A DNA stretch of 36,249 nt, from assembly GCA_010094045.1 (NCBI GenBank), contig ML986698.1:125201-161449 (forward strand), given 5' to 3'. This document shows positions 21,672-32,780 of the stretch, in pieces. Both the position numbers and the translations under genes were made by a program. The notes beneath the pieces are model-generated. The model was given only the letters and a program-made list of their open reading frames with translations. It had not been told where the DNA came from and did not search any database. Origin of the DNA: Lojkania enalia. Taxonomy: Eukaryota > Ascomycota > Dothideomycetes > Pleosporales. The stretch's first letter is position 1, and each line of letters starts with the position of its first letter.

Positions 21672-23762
21672 TGTGAAATACTGAGTAGAGGCACGTTGAC
21701 CCACTAAGAAAGGAAGCCGGATGTGACGAAACAAGAGTGGAAACAGCCGCAAGACGGGTGGCCAGGCAGATTGGAATAAGGGAAAACAGCAGCAAAGCAA
21801 TGATGAAATGGAGAATAAGCAATAAGGAAACAATAAGGAAACTAAACCTCCAAAAGAGATTGGGAAATTTAGGGAAAAAGGCTCAAATTTGTGCTACCAG
21901 AAATGCTGTCGATGCTTGCAGGCAACATATGAATATTTGAGCATCTGCTGCTGCGCCGTAAGCCATGCCGAGAAGAGTACATGGGCCCGGCAGAGCTGTT
22001 GGCCCGGACCAAGCCATATAGGCAGCGGGAGTTAGTGGTGGTCGTGGTAGTGGTGTGGCGGCAGCGACGCGCTTCGGCGGAGGGCGAGTAATAAGACAGC
22101 AAAGACCGATGATGGCCTGGTTGCATTTACTTTGGCTCAGAATGGGCCGATACGTACCATGGTAGCCCTTGACGATGTTGGGATTGATGGAGAACTACTG
22201 GGGTGGTGGAGAGGGGGAGAGAGGGACCAGGATCGTGATTCGCACGTTAGCTCGAAGGCGCTTAATTCCAAAGCTCCCATTGGCGAAACAAAACGGCCTG
22301 CACACAGCTAGCCGGTCCGCTCGATCTGTGGACGGCGGCTGGAAACATGAAGGGGTCGTTTCGAAAATCAGACCACTTGCGAGATTCTTCCCTCAGTCAG
22401 CTGTATTTGCAGTTGTCGTGACCGCTTCGAGGGCACCCATGCGGTGCTCTCACTAGCGCATCACCACGACATGGGTCCGGCCAATTAATCAACTGGTGCG
22501 CCAACAGACGGGCCCTTCGCTCAGCTCGTAGCAAGCAGCGCCTCGAACTACGGGAGGGTCATCATTTCAGCGCTTGAAATCAAGCATTCGCCGGAAGAAC
22601 ACTATTTGTTTGCCTTGGACAAGCGCCTCTTGCCACAAAGCTAAGGTAGGATGCCTACGACGGACGGCAAGCTTAAAGCTAGGTTCAGGCGTTCCGATCT
22701 GAGGAAGCTGAATGGCGGCTTTAACTAGATCCTAGCCAGGACTACACCATCCAAACTTGAACGGTGTTCCCTTCAGCTGTAATCGTCGTGCTATCCTGGC
22801 CATACGGTCATCTGGACATGTAGGCATTCTTGGACCTTCGACATTACCCGATGTTTACATTTCTCGCTCGCTAAGTCCTGTTGACGGCCGCAGTGTGATG
22901 CCGTGTAACAATGTTTAAGCGCCGTGAATTTCAGAGAATCAAAAAGAGCAACTCAACGCGCACATTGTCTGACCAAAGCAAACCTCAGACCCACTAAACA
23001 TTTGCAGATAGAACGCAAACATAGGAGATCTGCTGCCTAGTGCTACGCTACCGCAGAGTTTATCGTAATCGAGTTTGAGGTGGAGGCCTATGATTCGCCG
23101 GGCTGTTCATCCTGCAGGATGCGGGAGGGTGGTGGCGCGGGAAGCCGTCCCCGCTCGTTAATCAGAGCTATAAGTAATGGTAGCCATGTCGTCTTGGTTT
23201 CGCCGTGACGGTTGTCGGATACTCGAGCGGGGAGAAACGCGAAAATCCGTCTATGGCGGATTGTTCTTCGAAGCTACCACACTACCACCATTGAGGCACT
23301 AAAAGCCTCTCATGTAATATTGCCCCCTATTGCCTGCGAAACGAAGCCCTCAATCATCCGAGGTAGAAGTGACATGCGCCAGAAATGCAACTATTGTAAG
23401 ATGGAAGGTCGGGTATTCAAAGCTTTCACCTTGGATGCGTAGAAAGGAAGTAGCGCTTCTGCATGATAAGCGACTCTGCACCTTGAATGGCTTCCATTCT
23501 GAAATGCTAACAACGTAGAAGCATGAATGCCGATCCTCCCAGCGTTGGAGGTTAAGGTGTCATTGTGCCATGAACTTGGACGATGAATACATTCCTAGTA
23601 TCCCTAGATTCTGCAATAGTATTGCTCTAGTCCATTCCAACTTATATTAGCGTAAACAAGATCTCCTAGCTATGCTTTAATGATAAATTGGTAAAATTCT
23701 CAATCTTGTCTTTCCCTAGCCTTCGCCCTGTCTCTGACGCTCCTCGATAAATTTTCTTTGCC
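21672..23762. other. Intergenic region between the Ser/Pro-rich and secreted-protein genes
   Basis: The first 200 bases, read on the minus strand, are the pyrimidine-rich leader of the Ser/Pro-rich gene. A GTGGT-rich stretch sits near 22030-22060. An open frame at 22169-22456 has no recognisable content. The remainder to 23762 shows no supported gene; the last 60 bases are CT-rich and likely the leader of the next gene. Confidence 0.5.
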
Positions 23763-24533
23763 ATGAGATCGGCCCTTCTTTCTCCCCTTGCCCTTCTGGC
23801 ATCAGCCTCTGCCATCGCCTCCGATATCGAGCCCCTTAAAGTGCGTGATTACGGTTGGCACCCGATTACGAAGCGTCCCACTTTCTTCAATCTTTTTGTT
23901 GATGAGAAATGTGGATGGAACGAGAAGTTTCCTGACGACTGCCCTCTAGGTGGCTACGTTATCAGGTTAGCAGATGATGGAACATGCTATGCAACCCGAT
24001 ACAACAAGTGGTGGAGTCCACCTCCGCCAATTTTTTTCGTAGATGAGGACACCGCAATGTATACAGTATGTCCCTTCACAAGAACAGCCTTCTTCGAGAG
24101 GTAAATTTGCTTGTTTGTTTCCTCTAACTACGTGGCGTAGGTCAACAAACACCCACTGCAGATGTTCGTTGACGAGCAGACTGGACAATTGAAGTGGACG
24201 AAAGTTGGCCATTCCCCCCCGCCTGCAATCTCCGTGGGCTTTCATCATCTAGGTAATAATCCAAACGGACTTCTGGAAGACAGTCCTTCAATCCTCACTT
24301 GGCCATTAACATCTGCGCCCTTCAAAAGTTGGTACTTCTGCGAATCCAGTACCGGAGATTACGTCGTTTATGTCGACCCCGCCAACTGGGAGTTCACCGT
24401 TACATTCGATGTCAGTAGTTGCAAAGATCGTAAACTAGCTGCTCTCAATGCCAATCCGTGGTTGTACAAGAAGAAGCACCATAAGAATTACCCTCATGAC
24501 ACCATTGCCGGCGGTGCAGAGGTCAGTAATTGA
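23763..24533 (+). CDS. Small secreted protein with N-terminal signal peptide
   Basis: Model: exons 23763-24065 and 24141-24533, 231 residues. The intron (75 nt) starts GTATGT and has CTAAC 12 bases before its acceptor GCGTAG; an alternative acceptor at 24161 would remove seven residues, but the first AG after the branch site is preferred. The N-terminus (MRSALLSPLALLASASAIA) is a clear signal peptide with likely cleavage after residue 19. The mature part is Trp-, Tyr- and Pro-rich, with Cys at KCGW, DDCPL, GTCYA, WYFCES and SSCKD, suggesting disulphides. The middle has a FVDEDTAMYT / FVDEQTGQLKWT pair that may be an internal repeat. No GPI signal is visible. The layout resembles fungal secreted cell-wall proteins of the PhiA type, but I cannot place it with confidence; an effector-like role is possible. 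Confidence 0.72.
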
Positions 24534-25060
24534 AATAGTGTGAACGATATGTTGTGGTACGCAAGCACTGAACGGCATCAAAGATGACCTTTGGATTGCT
24601 TGTAGGTTGGCAAATGCATTTCATGGCCCTATTTCGTTTCTATTTCCTCGCTGTTTTCCATAATGAACTCCCCATCTTCCACCTGTTCTCTACATTATAG
24701 CCCTGTACTCTAGTTTTGACTGAAATATCTACAATAATTCCCTTCAGCCCAGTTCTCACTCATAGCTCACGGCGTTGATCAGGTTTCCTGATATCAGGTG
24801 CCTTTCTCTACAATAACTACTATCCGTCATCTCTCAGGGCAGTAATTTTTTTTTAGATCAGTGAATGTGTTTTCCGTTGCCGACACTGCTATTAGTACTA
24901 TTTCGACAAAGAAACAATAAAACTTCAACATTAATCGGAGCCGCTCACCACCGTGTTTTCACGGCATCGCCTATCCATCCCTGTGCCTCATATTTTTCCC
25001 ATTTCCGCAAGCACATGCTTATGCCGGAGGCAATTGCAAACCCATAATGCACACGTAAAG
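24534..25060. other. Intergenic region after the secreted-protein gene
   Basis: Contains the 3' UTR of the secreted-protein gene. No other feature is supported. Confidence 0.5.
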
Positions 25061-26892
25061 ATGACTAACCCACTAGGTAATAGCTACATGCGCGGCCCCT
25101 CGCTGCATGTCAAATACACGCCGGACGAGATCACACGACTCGCAAGCGAGGTCAAAGAGGGCACGATCACAGAAGTCAACTTATCACTTTGTGCATACTA
25201 GATTAGCGAAGAACTGGAGAACTATGAAGATTAAAAGAAATATATCAGGGAGCTTACTATCGACAAGGTCAGCGCAGAGGCTTTCGAGCAATTGAGTTCC
25301 TATGACGAATGGGTATAGGGATACCAGATTTCGAGAATTGAGAATCCGTGTTTGAGAAGGTTGTTTCAACTATCCAAACCATTCCGGCCGAGGTATGTTA
25401 TGTTAGTTGCCCAAGGAAAGAGGACTAGGACTTGCAAAAAATTACTAAAGCTGGGAAATTATTTGAAGAGATTAGTGTGCATAGTGACTAATGTTCACGT
25501 AGACCACCGTCGTTCGCCGGTAGGACCCCCTTCTAACAAACATTGAACATATCAACCATTTCCGGTGACTTGTGGCCTGATTTTCTCAGTCAGATCGTCC
25601 TTCGCTACTAAAGATCGTATGCAGGCATAGCAGCAAGCTGGGAATACCCAGCAACACGCACCACTATACTAATCGATCTATTTCGACGCTAAGTCGAAGG
25701 AGCGGCGGAATGACCACTGTGGGATCGGTTGAGGAGCATAGAACCAGTATAGTTTTTATTCATTAAGTGAAGAAGTCGAGTCTCTTGCCTTGGGGAAAGT
25801 CCAAAACCCGTGCCTGTCCACTCGCCACCCTTCGACACATGGCGGCTTCTCATCAGCAGGTATGCATACAAAATAACTCGAGCAGGCCTTCGTGAGTGAC
25901 CTGGGTGATGGAGGATCCAGGGTAGGGAAAGAGCCCAATGCACACATCGAATACCCTTTTACCACTCGATCGAGTCTCCAGTACTCCAGCTTAGACTGGG
26001 AGGATGACTTAGGCTAAGATATTCTCTCCAAGCTCGCAACAGAGTCAGATTCCGATGATGGCGTATTATGGCGTGAGGGTCTTAAATACGTGTTTGCGGA
26101 TGAGCTCCTCGAAAAGCCACTTTTCGTGCCTAATCCTACGCCAACATTAGCTGAGCGTCGAGCTGCTGCTCTTTCTCGTCGATCAATACGTACTCCGGCT
26201 TCAGATATTGTTCGTCGTCCATTTCCGCCACGTCAGTACAAGAGTGAAACTGCACACACAGCACCGCCTGTCCTAAGAAGATCACTACCATTACGACTAG
26301 CGACCCGATTGACAAGCTAGCGAGGCACCTACCACTACGTTCGATGAGTTCCTCACCAAGCCTCATCCAGGAAGAGAGCAGTGCTTTGCTAGGAGGTGCT
26401 CAGCCACTCCCACCAGCGACTGTGAGAGAATTGACTGCTAGGGTTGGACCCAGCAACTTGCTCCTTCGTCCAGCACCCGTGCGCTCGGACTCTCAGTCTA
26501 GGTTGCAGTCTCTTCTTTTGATGTCCTAATCATCTCATTCGTCGCTTCGTATCTATCCCCATGTACCGAAACCGCGAGCCGTATCCACCATTGCGCCCGA
26601 AACACAAACTCCAGATATAGGAATTCTGCTCGAAGCAAACCACTCTATCACAAGCGCGTGGTTTACTTCGCTTCCCATCCTGACTCGAGCACGTATGGCA
26701 CAACTCTATTACATAGATCAGAGTAAATTAAATTTGATTGAGAAAGAGCGGCGAGATGCCATCGAGGCTCTAATAGTCAGCATATATGGACAAAAGGGCG
26801 CCCCATTGAACGAGAAGGAAGTTGGAGTTCCTGAACACAATGGCCAAAGAAATTCGAGAACGGCAATGTTAGAGACGGAAACGGGTGACTAG
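25061..26892 (+). pseudogene. Apparent broken protein-coding gene, identity unknown
   Basis: Best evidence is at 26018-26892. A 101-codon open block (26018-26320) with residues such as DGVLWREGLKYVFADELLEKP is followed, in another frame, by a block from about 26248 to 26892 that is open for 215 codons except for one TAA at 26527. That block ends in a charged region with IEKERRDAIEALIVSIYG. Weaker evidence lies upstream: from an ATG at 25061 one frame reads coding-like sequence (YTPDEITRLASEVKEGTITE, then KKYIRELTIDKVSAEAF), with stops at 25199 and 25232. Several stops are TAA or TAG and could come from CAA or CAG by C-to-T change, as in repeat-induced point mutation, though chance stops would look the same. 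No GT-AG intron explains the breaks. Product not recognised; span and frame joins are uncertain. Confidence 0.45.
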
Positions 26893-28724
26893 GGGAATAC
26901 TTCAGTCTACAACTAAGGAATGGTAGCAGAAGATCGAATATAGGAAACGGGTTGAGAGTTACTTGCGAGTATGAAACGGGAATTTCGTCATGATCGAGGG
27001 CGTAATGGACGGGAAGTGAATGATGAGAATTGAAACGAAAATTCCAATTGGCTCTTGACCGCCGCAAATTTAGCTAAGCAACGGTCTATTCATGATCTAG
27101 AAGCATCTGTATATTACCCTTAGTATTCTTAGCCTTGGTCTAAAAATGCCTGAGCTATGTTTATAGTATACTCTTTTTTTCCCGTCCCCCCCATTGCAAT
27201 GTAACCTAATGGTACATCTCAAGGTACGTGGTGTGGCACTTACATTGTTTTGACGTCTCATGTATTGCAGCGACTTTGGAAACTACAGACTTTCTCTTCT
27301 AATAGCATATGGGTATGATAAAGTAGAGTATGACTTTACGTCCTCTAATGCCACAAAAGACAGACCAGTCCATGAAAAGAAATGGTAGCGGTCACTATTA
27401 TTAACGCCTATATCACGCGAAAAACCGCTTGTGCAATTGGATTACCGTAGACCGTAGTATATTCCTAGTTGTCCGCTAGCAATAGCGAATAAACGTCTAT
27501 ACTACTCTAGGAACAATATCGATTATCTTTTCTGTGTTTAATGGTAAAGTGAGGTTTCCAATATTATTATCGATGCTGGTAAGTCTGATGCGATCCAAAA
27601 CTACTAGCATACTCGGTTGAATGTGGCGTGATATTGAATTTTCGGCATGTAGGGACTGAGACTGCCGTATCTTGGATATATGTGGACCGAAGCTGCGAAA
27701 GTAGCTCATTATGCGCATTAAATACTGACGCGGGAGCTATGGCTATGATAGGCGAGGGCAAATATATTGGTCCGCGGAGATGGACTAAATAGATTTCGCG
27801 GGCCTAGTCTCACCCCGCGGGATCCATATACTGATGAGTACTCGACCTACATCGGACTGAATTTGGTGGACTATTGTTGGGCAAACCGTACATATTCGTT
27901 CTCAACTGTTTCTCAGAGCGATAGCAACTAATGGCTAGCAATATTGGCGTCGAATGTGCCATTTGAGTGACAAGCGTCCTACGCCAAGCGAAATCTTGTG
28001 AAGGTCTTCAGTATAAAGAAATTAGTTGACATAAATACTTTTCCATTTGAGGCCGGTGACTGCTCAAAATGACATTAGTTCTTGTGGTCATCGTACGACA
28101 ATAAGCCAACATGCAGTACATTATAATGGTCAACGGGACAACGGAAAGCCGAATTCGAGGCCTTAGCTGTCTATCAGCTATGGCATCCCTAACGGCATTG
28201 CTACCTCTCTAGTATTGACATTAATATAATGCTATTGCTCTAATTGCGGTAGTAGGTAGTAGATACACAGCACAAGCGGGTTCAAATTCAAAGCTTACGC
28301 AGATTTGAAAATGCTAACCTTTTGAGAGCTCGTAACCTCAAATAAGTAAGAGTGTTGGACGAGGATGCTGAGCCCAGGCTGGAGAACCTTGGTGATTTCC
28401 CGCTGGATGTGCTCATGGCTTAGAACGAGTTACGTCCGGGATATCTCTAATAGGGGTAAATCCAGAAGCCAAAGTACCCCATAAACTCGACAAACTGCAA
28501 AAGATGTTCTCTAAACATTACATCAAATATAGAGCGCAAAGAAAGCGGCCAAAGAATAATTTCAATTAGTGTATGTGTTACTGGTTGGATGGTGGTACCA
28601 TGCGTTAGTGACCAGACGGCACTGATAAGAGGCAGTATCTGGGACCGAAAATGATCGACCGTCCCAACTCATTCACAGAGACTCAAAACCCTCAACGACC
28701 ACCATATTGCATCAAGCGGCCACG
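26893..28724. other. Gene-poor AT-rich region
   Basis: No gene supported. Coding-like fragments may continue to about 27060 in a frame that starts near 26936, but they are short and interrupted. I read one plus-strand frame through 27.66-28.56 kb and found about 17 stops in 300 codons, which is the random rate. Confidence 0.5.
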
Positions 28725-29829
28725 ATGAACGGCAACTTGGCTTCGGAGGACATCGTCCAAGGCGAGGTGCATCATATTCTAGCATACATCGAATCGACGA
28801 ATGTCCGCATTTACTACCTCGAGCGGCTTCTAGGGCCGTCCACAGCCGAAGAATTTGCAAAGATTAAGCTAGGGCTGAACAAGGCGATCCAGAGGCTGGA
28901 AAATCTACAGGAAGGACCACGGTCAACCCTTTTCGCTGTAAAACGAGTCACCGATGTGGTGGGCAAGGCATTTACAAGGCTGCAAAGACTAGAAGAGATG
29001 TTGAAAGAGCCCACTGAGAGTAAAGAGATGCCCTGCGAGGATGGAATCAAGGTGAAGTTGGATGGAGCAAAGGATTCACACAGCATTTTGCACAGTCGTA
29101 CGAGAAAAGTGCAGGTTCCCGTCATTTCGCCTAGGCCTAAGTACGAAGTCGTGGCCAACCTGCTGGATGAAGAGAAACATCTATCCGAACCGTTGATGGT
29201 TGAGCCGGATAGGATACGACAGGGAAGCACGTGTGGATGGATTTGCACACATGAGATTATCTGTGGTATTGAGGATAATAGGTGCATTAGACCGAAGCTT
29301 GCCTTCATGAAGGTCTACGAGGTGAAGGCCTTGAAGGGATGGCTGGCGGAAAACAAATACCTTCAAAGATCCGGGGGCATAAGCAGGCTAGAGAAGCTAC
29401 TCCATCTACTCTTTGCACTGCAGGATGGTGTCCGGTTGGAGGTCATAGCGGTGTTGTTCTCAAGATCTCCACGACAAATCAGCGAGTGAGTTGGCCCTTT
29501 TTTTTTGGATGATCCATATGGCTAAGGGCTCCTATCTTAGAAGTTGTATGGAGGTGTTTGAAGGCCTCATGGAGATGCACAGCGAAACTATGCTGCCAGC
29601 AGTGGTGGATCGTCCGCTCTACGACCATTTATGGAAAATCGTTGGGAGGTACGCTACTGTTGGTTTGGCGGCAAGGTCTCAGCAGTATTATCCTTGGGAA
29701 GCAGAGGATCTCTACAAGGTTGTGGTAAGTCTGAACTTCTACATTGGACGGTGGCGGAAACAAGGCAAGCTTGCATTGGATGGGCCATTTCTCGACTGGG
29801 GAAAATGGGTGCACACTGTGGAGGTATAG
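28725..29829 (+). CDS. Unidentified protein with transposase-like helix-turn-helix region
   Basis: Model: exons 28725-29485 and 29541-29829, 349 residues; donor GTGAGT, intron 55 nt with CTAAG before CTTAG. The frame is open upstream to a TTG only, so ATG 28725 is the start. The first 120 residues are helical and charged. A central part has CGWICTHEIICGI. The C-terminal third (LEKLLHLLFALQDGVRLEVI, then AVLFSRSPRQISESCMEVF) resembles the helix-turn-helix that precedes the DDE nuclease in Harbinger-type transposases: hydrophobic helix, regular turn, then a helix starting with P-R-Q-I. After it come Tyr/Trp-rich residues and the chain stops without any DDE catalytic domain. It may be a host gene that kept a transposon DNA-binding domain, or a truncated element; resemblance is by pattern only. 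I saw no flanking terminal inverted repeats. Confidence 0.65.
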
Positions 29830-30312
29830 TTTCTAGCAAGAAAATGGCACAGCAGCAGCTTCCCTTAATGTCCGCGGAACCCAGAGCGTATTTTAGAAAG
29901 CCCAGCAGGTGTCATGGGGAAGGGTTCGTCCGAACTAAACAACTTGAAACCGAAATGTGCCGGGCCGGAGGCGCCACGGATGCGCCACGGCTGCCCAGCA
30001 AGGCAAGGTAATATGATATGGGCAACGGTCACCGCTCAGCTAAGGAACAATTCGGACTTCATTGTAGTCTAGGTTGTGCGTACGGGTGGAAGTCCGGCGT
30101 CGAACTCTGCTGGGAGTGGGTATACATGTCGTAGCTCGAAGCCGGCACCATCCAGGGGTGCTCATGGGTTCCATGTCGACGGGAGGGAGTGTTTCACGTC
30201 AAGGCTTGTTCGTATTGTCCTGCTTACCACACGCCGTCGCCGCCGTTCCTGCATATGGATGTCGGGGTAGCATTTGTATAGTAGCACCGGCGGTTGAGGC
30301 GGGCGGCAAGGC

Positions 30313-30337
30313 GGCGGGCAAAGAGGCTTTGCCCGCC
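30313..30337. repeat. Perfect 11-bp GC-rich inverted repeat with 3-nt loop
   Basis: Left arm GGCGGGCAAAG, loop AGG, right arm CTTTGCCCGCC. It lies 424 bases before the Crh ATG. Just upstream, 30298-30323 repeats GGCGGGC and GGCAAGGCGG units, so the hairpin sits in a short GC-rich cluster. Role unknown. Confidence 0.7.
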
Positions 30338-30465
30338 AATCGTCTTAAAGCCTCGAGGACAGGAGTGGCACAACAAGACTCGTCCTAGCAGTGGTCGCGC
30401 GGGACATGATCAAAAAATCTGGCCAAGCACTCTCCAAGTCTGCAATCCACTCATACGTACCTAGG

Positions 30466-30487
30466 AGCAGGTACATAAGTACCTGCT
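30466..30487. repeat. 9-bp inverted repeat with ATAA loop
   Basis: AGCAGGTAC, ATAA, GTACCTGCT: perfect arms, 274 bases before the Crh ATG. A further GTACCT copy sits just before it at 30457-30462, suggesting a cluster of one binding motif rather than a structural hairpin. Confidence 0.6.
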
Positions 30488-30760
30488 GGACTGTCGAATG
30501 ATCGGCACGGCCATTTATAGCGCGATGCACGAATGGCTTCGTGCTGTACAATTGGCAAATGCACGGGCCCCCGGATTCATCGACCTCCTTAATCTGCGTT
30601 CCAAAGCAAGCCTCCCGTCTCCATCAGTCGTAAAACGCAACCCTGCCCACCGTCCATTCTCCTTGCGAGTCCACTCCTTTAGTACACGTCCTCAGTCATT
30701 CACTTAACCCATCGCGTGCGTCTGGTCTACGCACAACTACACTCCTTCTAGCTGGTTTGC

Positions 30761-32003
30761 ATGGTTCAATTGGCAACAAATATGGTGTCATTCACCTTCT
30801 CTGCCGTCGCATTGCTTGCGGCACTACTTTCCACCACTCTCGCCCAGACCCACACCGACTGCAATCCTCTCAATGCCACAGGATGTCCCAACATGCAAGC
30901 TCTTGGTGGCAACGCAACTTTCCATTTCAACGATACCATGTCCGATAGCATCTGGAAAGAGAAGAATGCCGGCAAGATCGATTGGAGCAGCAAGGGCACT
31001 ACTTTTACCATCGAAGGCCGGGGTGACTCCCCGATGATCCAATCCACCTTTTACCTATTCTTCGGACGGGTTTCGGTCATCATGAAGGCGGCTGCTGGTC
31101 AGGGGATAGTCTCTAGCGCAATCCTCCAATCCGAGTGTCTTGACGAAATTGATTGGGAGTTTTTGGGAACCAACACCACCCACGTTCTGACCAACTACTT
31201 CGGCAAGGGCAACACAACTGACTATACCCGCGGAAAAGACTACCCAATGGATCCGCCGCAGGAAGCCTTTCACAACTACACGATCGACTGGACTAGAGAG
31301 CGAATCCAATGGTTGATCGACGGAAGGATGCTGCGCGAGTTGAAGTACGAGGAGGCTCTAGGCGGCAAGAACTATCCTCAAACACCTATGAACATTCGGA
31401 TGGGCGTTTGGAGCGGTGGCGATGTTGAGAATAACGACCCATACACTGTCGTAAGTGGTTGTAGTCTAGCAGCGCGAATGATGTGCTAATGGACACAAGG
31501 AATGGGCCGGCGGAGAAACTGATTTTAAACAAGCTCCTTTCACTATGACCGTCCAGGAAGTTTACGCACAAGACTACACTACTGCTACTGAGTATTCTTG
31601 GGAGAATATGGACGCTTCTGGGGCTTGGGAAAAGGTCAAGGTAATTGAGTATGTTATTTCAGCATAACCCTATGTTCTACGCTATAGAGTGAAGCTAATA
31701 CATCACAATAGGCCTAAAGAAGGCGAGAAATCCGAGGCCCTCCAAGAGATCGAGAAACCGCATGGCGTTCGTAACCGCTGGGAAGCCCTTTCCAAGGGCG
31801 CCAAGATCGCCATTATCGCATCCGTTATAGGCTTCATTGTCATCTGCGCCTGTTTCATCACCTTCTGCTGTATCAAGCAGCGCCGCGCCGGTCGCCGCGA
31901 ATTTGCCGCCCTTCAGGCCGAACAGAATAAGGAGGCTGCAGAGCTCCTCGAGTACAAGCGGCAAATGGCAAGCGGAAAATTCGGCTATGGAAACCAAATA
32001 TGA
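30761..32003 (+). CDS. Crh-type GH16 cell-wall transglycosylase with C-terminal TM
   Basis: Extracellular enzyme that cross-links chitin to beta-glucan in the fungal wall. Model: exons 30761-31450, 31500-31648 and 31712-32003, 376 residues; introns of 49 and 63 nt with CTAAT branch sites. A second ATG at 30782 would give a shorter signal peptide. Signal peptide is about residues 1-28. The catalytic motif DEIDWEFLG spans 128-136, with Glu129 as nucleophile, Asp131 as helper and Glu133 as acid/base, as in GH16 Crh proteins. Conserved flanks are FGRVSVIMKAA, HNYTIDWTRERIQWLIDGR and NIRMGVWSGGD. Several N-x-S/T glycosylation sites are present. In place of a GPI signal it has a hydrophobic segment at about 312-334 followed by a basic, charged cytoplasmic tail, so it is probably a type I plasma-membrane protein. 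That topology also occurs in other Crh-like proteins. Confidence 0.9.
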
Positions 32004-32780
32004 AGTGTTGATACTGCGGAGTTAGTGCGGATGATGTCTGCCAGTGCATGGTGTTTCAAATTTCGCCAAGAGTCTCACCTATCCGCAACTGAGGCCTTGG
32101 GAACGATGTGGTAGTAGAAGGAAGTAGTAGTTGTTGCCGCGGAACTGCGCGTTCATGTCGCAATTTCATGATTTGGATACCCTTAGTTTGCATGTATCTA
32201 GATATTTGGTAATCGTGCACGGTATGATGTCGTGCGGTATTTATGAATTCACAATACTCCCAGCACGGATGATGCTCGTGTGATTTTCTCCTTCAAGCGA
32301 CTGCCCTGACATTCATCTCACGATGCTAGGTAGGAATTGAGGTATCGTAGAAGCCACTCGTAACATAGCTCCGTTGGGCCTTTTTGAGGCACCTAGCATT
32401 CACAAGCGCATTGCCATGCGTCGCGTATCTCATGATTGATAGTTCAAAGGGTTGAAGCTAATCAACCAATGATGGTTCGCCTTAGCGATTATCGTATCAT
32501 GGGACCTCGCGATATCAACCCACCCAAAGTTTTGACATCAACTGAACACCATCACCAGCTTCTTTGAACACGAAGATAATCCTGTGACCTGTCTACTGCG
32601 CCGCTCTCGACAATCTTGCATAGAATGACGACCACGCCTCGCTGCTTACTCACTGGTTTGTGCAACCGCTTCACTCCGCCTTGAGTATTGGAACCACCCA
32701 TACCCGCGATCCACAACAAAACGATCTCTAGCAACCGACACACCACAAAGGCTATTGTAGCTCACAATTTCGCGCCCATT
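32004..32780. other. Intergenic region after the Crh-type gene
   Basis: Holds the Crh 3' UTR and the leader of the next gene. The frame of the next gene is open upstream to a TTG at 32688 but has no ATG before 32781. No other feature is supported. Confidence 0.5.

Larger units (their letters stand above)
29830..30760. other. Intergenic region and promoter of the Crh-type gene
   Basis: GC-rich in its middle, with two perfect inverted repeats (30313-30337 and 30466-30487). Overlapping open frames at 30074-30388 have no recognisable content. The last 150 bases are C/T-rich and fit a fungal leader. Confidence 0.5.

Noticed and set aside
21672..21833. N-terminal extension of the minus-strand gene with hydrophobic residues, possibly a signal anchor
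   Set aside because: It is the translation of a pyrimidine-rich leader; the ATG at 21671 has the better context and starts the Ser/Pro-rich protein.
28279..28292. tRNA T-arm-like GGGTTCAAATTC
   Set aside because: The flanking bases do not pair into a T stem, and no acceptor, D or anticodon arm can be built around it.
27660..28560. A plus-strand frame that seemed to read as a long decayed protein with CAA/CAG-to-stop changes
   Set aside because: Counting gave about 17 stops in 300 codons, the random expectation of about 14, and another frame has fewer stops. The protein-like look was over-reading.
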